Shown in pieces: positions 41,462-50,226 of a stretch of 64,000 bases of DNA. The notes under the pieces are model-generated. The model had not been told where the DNA came from. It searched no databases and was given only the letters and a program-made list of their open reading frames with translations. The stretch's first letter is position 1, and every line of letters begins with the position of its first letter. The stretch is from assembly GCF_003865135.1 (NCBI RefSeq), contig NZ_BHZC01000001.1, positions 8,866,001 through 8,930,000 of the forward strand, written 5' to 3'. The DNA comes from Streptomyces chrestomyceticus JCM 4735. GTDB taxonomy: Bacteria; Actinomycetota; Actinomycetes; Streptomycetales; Streptomycetaceae. Both the position numbers and the translations under genes were made by a program.

Positions 41462-42324
41462 TTCACGGCTCCTAGCGAGAGGCCCTGGACGAGCTTGTCC
41501 TGGGCGGCGAACCCGGCGGCGAGCACCGGCAGGGAGATCACGGTGGCGGCGGCGCACACCTTCGCCAGGAACAGGCCCTGGCTGGTCACGAACCCGGTCA
41601 GGAAGACCGGTGAGGTCCCGGCGACGATGCCGGTGAGCACCCGGGCGAACAGCAACTCGTTCCAACTGAAGATGAACGAGATCAGCGCGGTGGCCGCGAT
41701 GCCGGGCAGCGCGACCGGCGCGACGATGCGCACCAGCGTCGTCGGCAGCCCGGCGCCGTCGATGGAGGCCGCCTCCAGCATCTCCACCGGCACCTCGGCC
41801 AGGAACGACCGCATCATCCACACCGCGATCGGCAGGTTCATCGAGGTGTAGAGGATGACGAGCAGCCAGATGTTGTCGAGCATCCGGGTGTTCTGCGCGA
41901 TCAGGTAGACCGGCAGCAGCCCGGCCACCAGCGGCAGCATCTTGGTGGACAGGAAGAAGAACAGGACGTCGCTCCACTTGCGCACCGGCTTGATGGAGAG
42001 CGCGTACGCCGCCGGGACGGCGAGCACCAGCACCAGCAGGGTGGAGGCCACCGACGCCGTCAGCGAGTTGAGCAGCGGCGGCCAGGGGCTGACGCCGGTG
42101 CCGGCGCCGAAGAACTCGCGGTAGCCGTGCAGCGTCAGCCCGGCGCCGACGCTCGGCGGGTTGGTGGCCGCGTCCGTCTCGCTGTGGAAGGAGGTGAGCA
42201 CCATCCACGCCACCGGCAGGAAGAAGGCGATGCCGCAGAGCCAGGCCGCCAGGCCCAGCAGGCTTCCGGTGCGCCGCCGTCGCCGTTCGGCGGGCGCGAC
42301 GCCCCGTACCGTACTCGCGCTCAT
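41458..42324 (-). CDS. Polyol/sugar ABC transporter permease (MalG type)
   Basis: 288 residues, six helices, EAA loop VPVEMLEAASIDGAGLPTTL. Overlaps the MalF-type gene and the dehydrogenase by 4 bp each. With its partner it forms the channel of an importer whose binding protein is encoded two genes upstream. No ATPase gene in the operon. Confidence 0.9.
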   Translation of the reverse strand: MSASTVRGVAPAERRRRRTGSLLGLAAWLCGIAFFLPVAWMVLTSFHSETDAATNPPSVGAGLTLHGYREFFGAGTGVSPWPPLLNSLTASVASTLLVLVLAVPAAYALSIKPVRKWSDVLFFFLSTKMLPLVAGLLPVYLIAQNTRMLDNIWLLVILYTSMNLPIAVWMMRSFLAEVPVEMLEAASIDGAGLPTTLVRIVAPVALPGIAATALISFIFSWNELLFARVLTGIVAGTSPVFLTGFVTSQGLFLAKVCAAATVISLPVLAAGFAAQDKLVQGLSLGAVK

Positions 42325-43316
42325 CGGGTGACCTCCTCACGGAGCAGGGACGAGACGGTGCGCAGCGCGAAGGTCGCCACCAGCAGGGAGCAGACGACGA
42401 CCACGACGCCTTGCGCGGAGGCCCGTCCGTAGTCGTGGGCCTGGTAGAAGGTCTGGTAGATGGTGTACGGGAGGTTGGCGGTGCCCAGGCCGCCCGAGGT
42501 GATGGTGAACACCGCGTCGAAGTTCTGCACCACGTAGATGGTGCCCAGCAGCGCGGCCAGCTCCAGATAGCGGCGCAGGTGGGGGAGGGTGAGGTAGCGG
42601 AACACGTCGAAGGCGGAGGCGCCGTCGACCCGGGCCGCCTCGACCGCGTCGGCGGGCCGGCTCTGCAGTCCGGCCAGCAGGATCAGCATCATGAACGGCG
42701 TCCACTGCCAGATCAGCGCCACCTCGACCGCCGCCAGCGGCGAGGCGGTCATCCAGTCCGGCTGCGGTGGGTCGGCGCTGCCGAACAGCTTCCATATCCA
42801 GGTCAGCGTGCCGTTGATCAGCCCGTACGAGGCGTTGTAGAGCGCGTGCTTCCACAGCAGCGCGGCGGCGACCGGCACCACCAGGAACGGGGTGATCAGC
42901 ATCGTACGGACGACGCCGCGTCCCCAGAACTCGCGGTCCAGCAGCAGGGCGAGGCCGAGACCCAGGACGAGGCTGACCAGGACGACGGTCACGGTCAGCA
43001 GGACCGTCGTCCAGATGGCCGAGCGCATCGCGGGATCGGTGAAGACGGCCTTGTAGTTGTCGAAGGCCGCGAAGCCCTTGTTGTCGGGGGCCAGCGCGTT
43101 CCACCGGGTGAAGGAGATGACGACGGTGGCGACGAAGGGGAGCTGGGTCACCACGACCAGGAAGACCAGGGCGGGCAGCAGCGGGGCGCGGCGGGCCCAG
43201 CCCGCGGCACGCCGGGCGGTTCCCGCGTCCCGGCGAGGGTGCTCCGCACTGCTCGGCCGCCGGGTGCCGCCCCGGCCGTCCGGCTCGTTGTGCGTCTCAG
43301 CGCTCTTGGTAGGCAC
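42321..43316 (-). CDS. Polyol/sugar ABC transporter permease (MalF type)
   Basis: 331 residues. A charged N-terminus of ~45 residues, then six helices beginning LLPALVFLVVVTQLPFVATV. The EAA loop is ADAVEAARVDGASAFDVF. GTG 43316 has a very strong site GAGGAGGTG 4 nt before it and overlaps the end of the binding-protein gene by 20 bp, so translation is coupled yet independently boosted. Confidence 0.9.
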   Translation of the reverse strand: MPTKSAETHNEPDGRGGTRRPSSAEHPRRDAGTARRAAGWARRAPLLPALVFLVVVTQLPFVATVVISFTRWNALAPDNKGFAAFDNYKAVFTDPAMRSAIWTTVLLTVTVVLVSLVLGLGLALLLDREFWGRGVVRTMLITPFLVVPVAAALLWKHALYNASYGLINGTLTWIWKLFGSADPPQPDWMTASPLAAVEVALIWQWTPFMMLILLAGLQSRPADAVEAARVDGASAFDVFRYLTLPHLRRYLELAALLGTIYVVQNFDAVFTITSGGLGTANLPYTIYQTFYQAHDYGRASAQGVVVVVCSLLVATFALRTVSSLLREEVTR

Positions 43317-44706
43317 GGGCCACCTCCTCTGCCAGCCGCTGGCCCTTGTCGAGCGCCTCGGACACGCTCTGCCGTCCCGCGATCGCCGAACTGACCTCGT
43401 GCGAGACCTTGGTGCCCAGGTCGGAGAACTCGGGGATGCCGACGAACTGGATGCCGGGCGCGGGCCGCGGCTGCACCCCGGGATCGTCGGGCCGGGCCGA
43501 GCTGATCGCGTTCTTCGTCGCGGCGGCGAACGCCCCGCTGTGCCGCAGGTACTCGGGGTCGCGGTACGTGGAGGCGCGCTTGCCGGCCGGTACCTTCGAC
43601 CAGCCCAACTGCTCGCCCACCAGCCGCTCGTAGTCCTTCCCGGAGGCCCAGGAGATGAACTTCCAGGCCGCGTCCTGGTGGGTGCTCGCCTTCTGCACGC
43701 CCCACGCCCAGGTGTAGAGCCAGCCCGAACTCGCCGTCCGCTCGACCGGCGCGGGCGCGTAGCCGACCTTCCCGGCGACCTTGGACTCGCCGCTCTCCAG
43801 CGAACCGGCGCCGGCGGTCGCGTCGTACCACATGGCGACCTTGCCCTGCTGCATGTCGTTCAGGCACTCGGTGTACCCGGCCTGCGGGGCGCCCGCCTGC
43901 CCGTGCGTGCGCAGCAGCCCAACGTAGAAACGGGTGGCGGCCGTGAACTCCGGGCTGTTCACCCGGGCCTGCCAGTCCTTGGTGAACCAGGTGCCGCCGA
44001 AGGTGTTCACCACCGAGGTCAGCGGCGCCGCGAGCTGGCCCCAGCCGGGCTGCCCGCGCAGGCAGATGCCCTTCATACCCGGGCGCGCGCCGTCGAGCTT
44101 CGCGGCGAGCGCCGCGACCTGCTTCCAGGTCGGCTTCTCGGGCATCGTCAGCCCCAGGTTCCGCAGCACGTCCTTGCGGTACATCAGGAACGACGACTCC
44201 CCGTAGAACGGCTGCGCGTAGATCTTCCCGTCGGCGGCGGTCAGCGACTTCCGTACGGGGGCGAGCAGGTCCGCCTGGTCGTACCGGGTGTCCCGCGCGG
44301 CCCGGTCGCCGAGCGGGGTCAGCCAGCCGTTGCGGGCGTAGATGGGCGTCTCGTAGTTGCTGAGGCTGGCCACGTCGTACTGGCCGGCCTGGCTGGAGAA
44401 GTCCTGGCTCATCTTGTCGCGCAGGTCGTCCTCGGGCAGCACGGTGTAGTTGACCTTGATGCCGGTGCTCTTGGTGAAGTGCTCGGCGGTCAGCCGTTGC
44501 AGGTCCGCCATCTGCGGGTTGTTCACCATCAGGACGTTGATCGTGTCGCGGCCCTCGTTGCCGAGGGCACCGGCGCCCCGGTAACAGCCCCCGAGGGCCA
44601 GGGAGACGGCCACCACGACGGCCGCCAGGCCCAGCGGGCCACGCCGTCCGGCCGGTGGGAAGGACCGCCGTGGCCGGCCGGTCCTTCCGGGAGATCGTGC
44701 TCGCAC
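43297..44706 (-). CDS. Polyol/sugar-binding lipoprotein of an ABC importer
   Basis: 469 residues from GTG 44706, which has AGAGAGG ~9 nt upstream. Signal with lipobox LALGGC near residue 42. Binding-protein features: INVLMVNNPQMADLQRLTAE, FYGESSFLMYRKDVLRNLGL, QQGKVAMWYDATAGAGS and a C-terminal helix. The opening resembles sorbitol/mannitol-binding proteins, which agrees with the polyol dehydrogenase in the operon. Substrate inferred, not shown. Confidence 0.85.
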   Translation of the reverse strand: MRARSPGRTGRPRRSFPPAGRRGPLGLAAVVVAVSLALGGCYRGAGALGNEGRDTINVLMVNNPQMADLQRLTAEHFTKSTGIKVNYTVLPEDDLRDKMSQDFSSQAGQYDVASLSNYETPIYARNGWLTPLGDRAARDTRYDQADLLAPVRKSLTAADGKIYAQPFYGESSFLMYRKDVLRNLGLTMPEKPTWKQVAALAAKLDGARPGMKGICLRGQPGWGQLAAPLTSVVNTFGGTWFTKDWQARVNSPEFTAATRFYVGLLRTHGQAGAPQAGYTECLNDMQQGKVAMWYDATAGAGSLESGESKVAGKVGYAPAPVERTASSGWLYTWAWGVQKASTHQDAAWKFISWASGKDYERLVGEQLGWSKVPAGKRASTYRDPEYLRHSGAFAAATKNAISSARPDDPGVQPRPAPGIQFVGIPEFSDLGTKVSHEVSSAIAGRQSVSEALDKGQRLAEEVARAYQER

Positions 44707-44890
44707 GGCTCGACACCTCTCTGCTGGGGGCTGTGGGGAAAGGCCGGGAACGCACCGGACGGTGCGGCCCGGGACGCGCGGCAGCGCGGGTCCGCGCGCA
44801 CGGCGGACCGCGCGCCCGGAGCGCACGCCTGTACGGGACGGCACGTGCTCCTCGCGCGTGGTGTGGGTGATGTGTGTGCGCGTGCTGTCG
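44707..44890. promoter_or_regulatory. Control region before the polyol uptake operon
   Basis: 184 bp between the DeoR gene and the operon it probably controls. It contains an inverted repeat GGTCCGC / GCGGACC (44789-44795 / 44803-44809) that could be an operator or hairpin. No clear -35/-10 pair was found. Confidence 0.35.
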
Positions 44891-45652
44891 TCAGACCCGC
44901 AGGACCTGCGGGCCCAGCAGGGTGTAGCGGTGGGCCTCAGGGGCGGAGAGCCCGGTGTCCGTGACGATCGTGTCCAGATCCCGTACGGCCGCGAACCGGC
45001 AGAAACTGCTCGCCCCGAACTTGCTGTGCACCCCGATCAGCACCCGCCGCCGCGACGACCGCACGGCCTGCGCCTTCACATCGGCGACGGCCGGGTCGGG
45101 GGTGGTCAGGCCGTGTTCCCGCGACACCCCGTTCGCGCCGAGGAACGCCAGGTCGATGACGAACCCGGCGAGCATGTCCCGCGCCCAGGAACCCACCGCG
45201 GCCTGCGTGCCGGACCGCACCCGGCCGCCGAGCAGCAGCACGGTGGTCGTGTCGGACGCGGAGACCAGCGACGCGGTGCGCAGCGAGGAGGTCACCACCG
45301 TCAGCGGCCGGTCGGTGGGCAGCAGCATCGCCAGCAGCTCCGGCGTGTACCCCTCGTCGACGAACACGGTCTCGGCCTCGCCGACGAGCTGCGCGGCGGC
45401 CGCCGCGATCCGCCGCTTCTCCGCCACCTGCTGGGTCTCCCGCCGGGCCAGCGTCGTCTCGAACCCCGCGCTCTCCACCGGGTACGCGGCCCCGTGGGTC
45501 CGCCGGACCAGGCCGCGCCGCTCCAGTTCGCTCAGGTCCCGCCGGACGGTCTCGCGCGCCACCCCGAACTCCCCGGCGACGTCCGTGACGTCCACCCGGC
45601 CGGCCTGGCGGGCCAGCACGAGGATGCGGTGCTGGCGTTCCTCGGCTCTCAC
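44891..45652 (-). CDS. DeoR-family transcriptional repressor
   Basis: 253 residues from GTG 45652 with AGGAG 6 nt upstream. HTH: ERQHRILVLARQAGRVDVTD, GVARETVRRDLSELERRGLV, then the family phrase RRTHGAA. The effector domain is the sugar-phosphate isomerase-like fold (FVDEGYTPELLAM, LLLGGRVRSGTQAAVG, GANGVS, the last matching DeoR-type ligand loops). It lies directly upstream of the polyol transporter-dehydrogenase operon in the same direction and is the obvious local repressor, likely released by a phosphorylated sugar or polyol. Confidence 0.9.
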   Translation of the reverse strand: MRAEERQHRILVLARQAGRVDVTDVAGEFGVARETVRRDLSELERRGLVRRTHGAAYPVESAGFETTLARRETQQVAEKRRIAAAAAQLVGEAETVFVDEGYTPELLAMLLPTDRPLTVVTSSLRTASLVSASDTTTVLLLGGRVRSGTQAAVGSWARDMLAGFVIDLAFLGANGVSREHGLTTPDPAVADVKAQAVRSSRRRVLIGVHSKFGASSFCRFAAVRDLDTIVTDTGLSAPEAHRYTLLGPQVLRV

Positions 45653-45731
45653 GGCGCACTCCTGCTCGGTTCCCTCGGTTCCACGGCGTTCCGTTCGGTC
45701 ATCGTCCTGCCCGTTTCTGCCCGGCACCAGG

Positions 45732-45740
45732 TTTATAGCA
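45732..45740 (-). promoter_or_regulatory. Candidate extended -10 promoter of the DeoR gene
   Basis: On the minus strand TGCTATAAA is an extended -10 (TGn plus TATAAA, TATAAA being 45737-45732), ~80 nt before the DeoR start. It stands out as the only TATAAA in a GC-rich gap. No good -35 box accompanies it, as is usual for extended -10 promoters. Confidence 0.4.
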
Positions 45741-45941
45741 AGCAGAAGGGCGCATTCCGATGCCCGTCATGGCGCAAAACCCGCCCGCTTCGGCCCGCTT
45801 CGACTCCGCTGTCACGGGCCACGGCACCCCGGACCGGCCCGTTCGCCTCCTCCGCGCGCCCGTTCTCCGGTACGCGGCCACCGGCCCCGGTGAGCGGACG
45901 CACCGGATCCGGTCCACGACGTACCGCCAAGAACGGTCCAG

Positions 45942-46008
45942 GACCGTCCAGCACCACCCACGACCGCCCAGGCCACCCAAGACCGCCCAACACCACCCAC
46001 GGCCGCCC
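45942..46008. repeat. 28-bp direct repeat, 39-bp period
   Basis: Bases 45942-45969 and 45981-46008 match at 25 of 28 positions (core CACCACCCACG). The array ends 6 bp before the stop of the oppositely read gene at 46015. Only two copies exist. Confidence 0.55.
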
Positions 46009-46014
46009 GGGGCC

Positions 46015-47289
46015 TCAGCCCAAGACCAGCCGCTCCGTGTCGAATTCCGCGACGATCTCCAGCCGGCCGCTCAGCGCCGCCACATAGGCCGCCAGGGTGC
46101 ACACCTCCACGGCGCCCGGTTCGCCCTCCTCGACCGCCGCCACCCGGGCGGCCGGAACGCCCATCCGTGCGGCGACCTGCTCCTGCGTCAGCCCCCGGTG
46201 GCGGCGCACCGACGCCAGCCGCTGCCCCCGGTTCCGCGCCATGAGCGACGCCGCGCCGCGGTGCCGGTCCTCGTCCCGGCCGGGGTACCAGTCGCGGAGG
46301 AGGTTCCCGCCGCCGCAGAAGTTCTCGTCCTCCGCGCCGGGCCCCCGGCCCGCCGATTCCCGCCTGGCCAGGCGCTTGCGGGCCAGCGGCAGGGCGTACT
46401 CGTACCACTCCCACCACTGCGTACGGTCCGCGGCCACGGCGAGCAGTGCCACGGCCTCGGCGGCTCCGGTGCCCCCGGCGGCTTTCCCGGTCTCGACGGT
46501 GCACAGCACCCGCAGGTCCCGCCCCGTCAGCGCGCGGAGCCGCAGCTCGTACAGCTCCGTCTCCGACGGCCGGGCCCCCAGCGGCTCCTCGACCGCACGC
46601 TCCAGCCGCTCGGCCTCGGTGACCATGTCGCAGGCAACCGCCCGGGCCTTGGCGACCGCGCCGTCCGCGGCGGCGCACGGAGCCGCGTCCGCGTCGGCCG
46701 CCCCGTCCGCTTCACAGCACGCCTCGTGGGCGCCCTGCTGGGCGCGCCCGGCCCGCTGGACCGCCTCTACCCCTGCTCTGCGGGACCGGAAGAGGTCGAC
46801 CTGGTTCTGCACCCGCCGGCTGATCCCGAGGAGGGCCGCCTCCCGCTCGCGGACGTCGGCGCGCGCTTCTCCCAGCAGCACCTGCTGGTGCCGCACCGCC
46901 GACCAGTGGTCCTTCGCCTCCCGCGCGAGGTCTCCCCGGCCCGACGCGGCGGCCTGCGCTCCCAGGTCGGCCAGCCGTCGGGCCTGCTTCGTCAACTCGG
47001 TAGTGTGGTGGTCGAGTTGACGTCGGCACGCGGCCGCCTCGGCCACCGCCCGCCGCACCTTCGTCAGCAGGGTGAGCTGGCGCTGGTACCAGTAGTCCAG
47101 GGCCTCCCGCGGCTCGCCCGCCCGCAGGTCGGCCCCGACCGGGACCACTAGAGGAGGCCCCAGCCGCGGCCCCTGCTCCAGGAGCGCGGTGACCGCCTCC
47201 CCGACGAGCCGGGCCGCCCGGGCGTCGTCGCGGCGCAGGGCATTGAGCCGGCTCCGCGCCTCCCGTGCCACCACCAGCCGGTACGTCAT
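46015..47289 (-). CDS. Single-chain HigBA-like toxin-antitoxin protein with an inserted helical domain
   Basis: 424 residues from ATG 47289 (GGAGG 5 nt upstream). Residues ~1-54 (YRLVVAREARSRLNALRRDD, then TALLEQGPRLGPPLV) look like the first half of a HigB/Gp49-type RelE-fold toxin. Residues ~246-309 (ELRLRALTGRDLRVLCTVE, then AVALLAVAADRTQWWEWYEY and ALPLARKR) look like the second half (ELR core, strands, W-Y, P-A). Between them lie ~190 residues of Ala/Arg/Glu-rich coiled-coil-like helix. After a 40-residue linker, ~350-424 is an XRE helix-turn-helix antitoxin (RGLTQEQVAARMGVPAARVA) ending in LEIVAEF. Toxin and antitoxin would be one chain with the toxin fold interrupted. The assignment is by pattern only; an alternative is a plain XRE regulator with a helical sensor domain. 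Confidence 0.6.
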   Translation of the reverse strand: MTYRLVVAREARSRLNALRRDDARAARLVGEAVTALLEQGPRLGPPLVVPVGADLRAGEPREALDYWYQRQLTLLTKVRRAVAEAAACRRQLDHHTTELTKQARRLADLGAQAAASGRGDLAREAKDHWSAVRHQQVLLGEARADVREREAALLGISRRVQNQVDLFRSRRAGVEAVQRAGRAQQGAHEACCEADGAADADAAPCAAADGAVAKARAVACDMVTEAERLERAVEEPLGARPSETELYELRLRALTGRDLRVLCTVETGKAAGGTGAAEAVALLAVAADRTQWWEWYEYALPLARKRLARRESAGRGPGAEDENFCGGGNLLRDWYPGRDEDRHRGAASLMARNRGQRLASVRRHRGLTQEQVAARMGVPAARVAAVEEGEPGAVEVCTLAAYVAALSGRLEIVAEFDTERLVLG

Positions 47290-47384
47290 GACGGCCTCCG
47301 CCCCGGCGAGCCCCGCATGGGCCACCGGCTTCCACTGTGCCGCCAGCGCCCGGCCGCTGTCCCGGCATCGGGGCAGGGCGTCGC

Positions 47385-48695
47385 TCAGAGGCCGAGGTCG
47401 TCGACCACGGTGGAGGACGGGACGCTCAGGATGCCGTCGAAGGCTTCGGTCACGGGGGTGTGCAGATAGCCGCTCTGCATACGGATGCGGTCGGGACCGC
47501 CGGAGCCGTCCGCGCCCCGCAGGTCCCGCAGCCCGGCGAGGCCGATGCCGGACCCGAGCCCGGCCTCCTCGAAGGCGGCCTCGACGCTGCCGGGTTCCGG
47601 GGTGCCGAGCGCGGTGTCCTCGACGCGGAAGCCGAAGGCGGTGTTCTCGTCCAGGTGCATCTCGGCGGTCCGGCCGCGCACACTGGTCATACCGAGGGCG
47701 AAGTAGTCCTCGCCCAGTGCGTGGCTCAGATGCAGGCCCATGGGGAGCCCCGTGAGGCGCCCGTCGAACGAGACGGGGGTCCGCTGGATGTGGGCGTTGT
47801 GCGCGGGGAGCACGACACGGGTGCCGGGCGCGGCGCGGTCCAGGAGCCACCGGACCGAGTCGGCCATGAACACCTCACGGGACGAGGTGTCGGCCGGTGA
47901 GCCGCCGCCCGCGTACAGCGCGGCCATGGCGCGGAACTGGTGGTCGGTGTGGCACGCCGCCTCGGCACGGCGCAGCGCGATGTCGTACGCGCGACGGCCG
48001 CCGCGCTCGACGTACAGCGGTTCCATGGCCCGCAGCCGGATACGCAGCCGCACCAGCGCCGCGCTCAGGGCGTCCTGCTCGTCGGTGCCCAGCCGGGACC
48101 AGGCGGGTGCGGCGAGCGCCATGGAGGCGGCGCCGAACCGCTCGGCGGTCTTCATGGCGTCCTGCACGAGCGGCAGGCCGTCCGGATCGACCTCGCGGAG
48201 GTACTCGGCGACCGGCGCCAGGGCCGGGAGCAGGGAGCCCCCGGCCGCGGGCACGTCGACACCGGCGAACCGTACGGGCAGGGTCGCGGTCCGGTTGTAA
48301 CGGCGCAGCCAGTGCAGCGGCCCCGACAGCCCGATGGGAATCGTCGCCTCGGTCTGCCGCGCGAAGTCCTCCTCGGTGCCTTCCCCTTGGACCCACGCGT
48401 CCAGCGCGAAGCCTTCGCTGAAGCCGAACTCGAAGGCCAGGGCGGTGAAACCGCAGCGCTGGACGAGGAAGCGCAGCACGCGTTCGCGGGCCAGGCCGAA
48501 CTCCTCGACGAAATGGGAGTTCTCGCCGAGCGCTACGACCCGGGCGTCACCGATGAGCGCCCGCAGCGGCTCCAGATCGTCCAGCGGCTCCTCGGGGTCG
48601 AGGGTGCGGAGCACGGCGGTCCGCTCGCGGAGCCGGCCGGCGAACCGGCTTCCGCCGTCGGCGGCCTGCTGCCGGTCGTGGTGGGTGTCGGGCAT
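47385..48695 (-). CDS. Erythromycin esterase family hydrolase
   Basis: 436 residues, full length for the family. Signature GENSHFVEEF (Glu and His of the active site), FEFGFSEGFALDAW (second Glu) and VVLPAHNAHIQRTPV (catalytic His in the H-x-x-H segment) are present in the right order. Such enzymes open the macrolactone ring of 14-membered macrolides in Ere proteins, but most actinobacterial members are uncharacterised hydrolases. No macrolide cluster is in this window. Single gene; 95 bp separate it from the toxin-antitoxin-like gene downstream. Confidence 0.85.
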   Translation of the reverse strand: MPDTHHDRQQAADGGSRFAGRLRERTAVLRTLDPEEPLDDLEPLRALIGDARVVALGENSHFVEEFGLARERVLRFLVQRCGFTALAFEFGFSEGFALDAWVQGEGTEEDFARQTEATIPIGLSGPLHWLRRYNRTATLPVRFAGVDVPAAGGSLLPALAPVAEYLREVDPDGLPLVQDAMKTAERFGAASMALAAPAWSRLGTDEQDALSAALVRLRIRLRAMEPLYVERGGRRAYDIALRRAEAACHTDHQFRAMAALYAGGGSPADTSSREVFMADSVRWLLDRAAPGTRVVLPAHNAHIQRTPVSFDGRLTGLPMGLHLSHALGEDYFALGMTSVRGRTAEMHLDENTAFGFRVEDTALGTPEPGSVEAAFEEAGLGSGIGLAGLRDLRGADGSGGPDRIRMQSGYLHTPVTEAFDGILSVPSSTVVDDLGL

Positions 48696-48730
48696 CTCGG
48701 GCGCTCATTCCTCGGCGGTCGGCGGGGTCA

Positions 48731-48892
48731 GAGCCTGTGTCATAACCCCGGTCGGATCAGCGCCCGTCGTCTGGTGCGTGCGATCGCAAGGCGCCGGAGC
48801 GTCTTCGTAGCGGAGCTACGTGGGCGTTTCGGCAACACAGCGAGCGTGCGTGCCAGGCGGCGGGCGCCCGGCCGGGGGTATGACACAGGCTC
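48731..48892. mobile_element. 162-bp MITE-like element with terminal inverted repeats
   Basis: Ends are GAGCCTGTGTCATA (48731-48744) and its exact reverse complement (48879-48892); with one mismatch the match continues to about 21 bp per side. The interior continues as a long imperfect palindrome. Both ends are flanked by TCA (48728-48730 and 48893-48895), a 3-bp target duplication of the T-N-A type used by some IS5-family elements. No transposase is encoded. The right TCA is the stop codon of the SDR gene on the other strand, so insertion was exactly at that stop and left it intact. Confidence 0.8.
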
Positions 48893-49687
48893 TCAGGGCA
48901 GGATCGAGTCCACGTAACCGCCGTCGACGCGCAGCGCGCCGCCCGTGGTCGCCGACGCCTGCGGGGAGCTGAGGTACACGACCATGTTGGCGATCTCCTC
49001 GGGCTCGATGAGCCGTTGCAGCAGCGACTGCGGGCGGTGCGTCCGCATGAACTCGCGCTGCGCAGCGTCCCACGGAAGATCACGGTCGACCAACTGGTAT
49101 ACGAAGTCCTCGACGCCACCGGTGTGCGTCGGCCCGGCGATGACCGAGTTGACGGTGACGCCCGTCCCGGCGGCCTCCTTGGCGAAGCCCCGCGAGACGG
49201 CCAGCAACGACGTCTTGGACATCCCGTAATGAATCATCTCGGCGGGCACCACGACCGCGGAGTCGCTGGCGATGTTCTGTACGCGCCCCCAGCCGCGTTC
49301 CGTCATGCCCGGCAGATACCGCCGGATCAGCCGGACGGCACTGAGCACATTGGTCTCGAAGTAGGTGCGCCACTCGTCGTCCGTGATCTCCAGGGCCGGG
49401 CGCGCGCCGAAGATGCCGAGGTTGTTCACGAGGATGTCGGTGTGCGGTACGGCCGAGTGGAGTTCCCGCGCGCCGGCCTCGGTGGTGAGGTCGGCCGCGA
49501 CACCGGTCACCGTGGCGCCGGGCACCGTGTCGCGCAGTTGCCCGGCGGCCTCGTCGAGCCGCCCGGAGTGGCGCCCCGTCAGCACCACGTCCGCGCCCGC
49601 CTGTGCGAGACCGGTCGCGATGGCGTGGCCGATGCCCTGGGACGATCCCGTCACCACGGCCGTCCGGCCGGAGAGGTCGATGTGCAT
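48893..49687 (-). CDS. Short-chain dehydrogenase/reductase
   Basis: 264 residues. Cofactor motif TGSSQGIG (~14-21), a following VVLTGRHSGRL whose Arg suggests NADP(H), the NNLGI strand (NNAG variant), catalytic Ser in NIASDSAVV and Y-x-x-x-K in HYGMSK (~158). C-terminal GGALRVDGGYVDSIL is typical. AAGGGAG precedes ATG 49687. The stop codon is formed by the target duplication of the MITE-like element. Substrate unknown; no operon partner. Confidence 0.9.
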   Translation of the reverse strand: MHIDLSGRTAVVTGSSQGIGHAIATGLAQAGADVVLTGRHSGRLDEAAGQLRDTVPGATVTGVAADLTTEAGARELHSAVPHTDILVNNLGIFGARPALEITDDEWRTYFETNVLSAVRLIRRYLPGMTERGWGRVQNIASDSAVVVPAEMIHYGMSKTSLLAVSRGFAKEAAGTGVTVNSVIAGPTHTGGVEDFVYQLVDRDLPWDAAQREFMRTHRPQSLLQRLIEPEEIANMVVYLSSPQASATTGGALRVDGGYVDSILP

Positions 49688-50226
49688 GTCCGGGCTCCCT
49701 TCGCTGGTGCGTCGCTGTCGTGTACGTCCGCTGCCAGCATCGCGGGTGCGGCGCGTCCGGTGTGCGGGGCGCGCGGGACATGGGGTGTGTCATGAGGCGT
49801 GTGATGTATCTCCCCCTCCGAGTGGCATGAAGTCCCGCAGGGCGGGTAGCTGCGGCGATGCATGAAGGCGATCATGTGATGAAAGGGAAAAAGGATGTTG
49901 TTGGCGCGCCCGGTGGTGTTGGGTAACCTGCGTCGAGCAGTACTGGACACCGCGGGTGCCGCGCGCTGAGGACGGTAGTCCTGAGCCGCGTGGGACGAGG
50001 TGCGGCCTCGCTCGCTCGCAGTGCCTTTCCACCGGAACGAAGGATGTCGATGCGGCACTGGTCGCGGCCGGGCACCGGCTGCCCGGCACAGGCGTACGGG
50101 AGGACCCTCCCCTCGCCGCCCGACACGCGCGCCGCCCGCCGTTCCGGCGTCGTTGTAGTTTCCGCATGCGCACTCCCGCCGCGGGCGGGGGACGGTGCGG
50201 CTGAATGGTTCGAGGACTGACCCCAC
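49688..50226. other. 539-bp intergenic region without recognised gene
   Basis: Divergent space between the SDR gene and a small rightward gene. It contains a relatively A-rich patch (AAAGGGAAAAAGGATGTTGTTG near 49880-49901) that may be promoter DNA, and a GGGTAA (49920-49925) reminiscent of SigB/F-type -10 boxes, but no convincing upstream box. Open frames here are unbiased. Confidence 0.4.

Larger units (their letters stand above)
45653..46014. other. 362-bp intergenic region with promoter candidate and direct repeats
   Basis: Holds the DeoR promoter area (extended -10 near 45732-45740) and, at the other end, a 28-bp direct repeat right after the stop of the toxin-antitoxin-like gene. Frames crossing it are biased against coding. 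No gene seen. Confidence 0.5.

Noticed and set aside
45942..46008. Possible CRISPR-like repeat array
   Set aside because: Only two imperfect copies with 11 bp between them, no uniform spacers and no cas genes.
47385..48695. Calling the esterase a macrolide self-resistance gene
   Set aside because: No macrolide biosynthesis genes are near; most family members are uncharacterised.
49881..49928. 15-residue frame starting MKGKKDVVG as a leader peptide
   Set aside because: No attenuator hairpins or biosynthetic gene follow, and no regulatory codon run is present.
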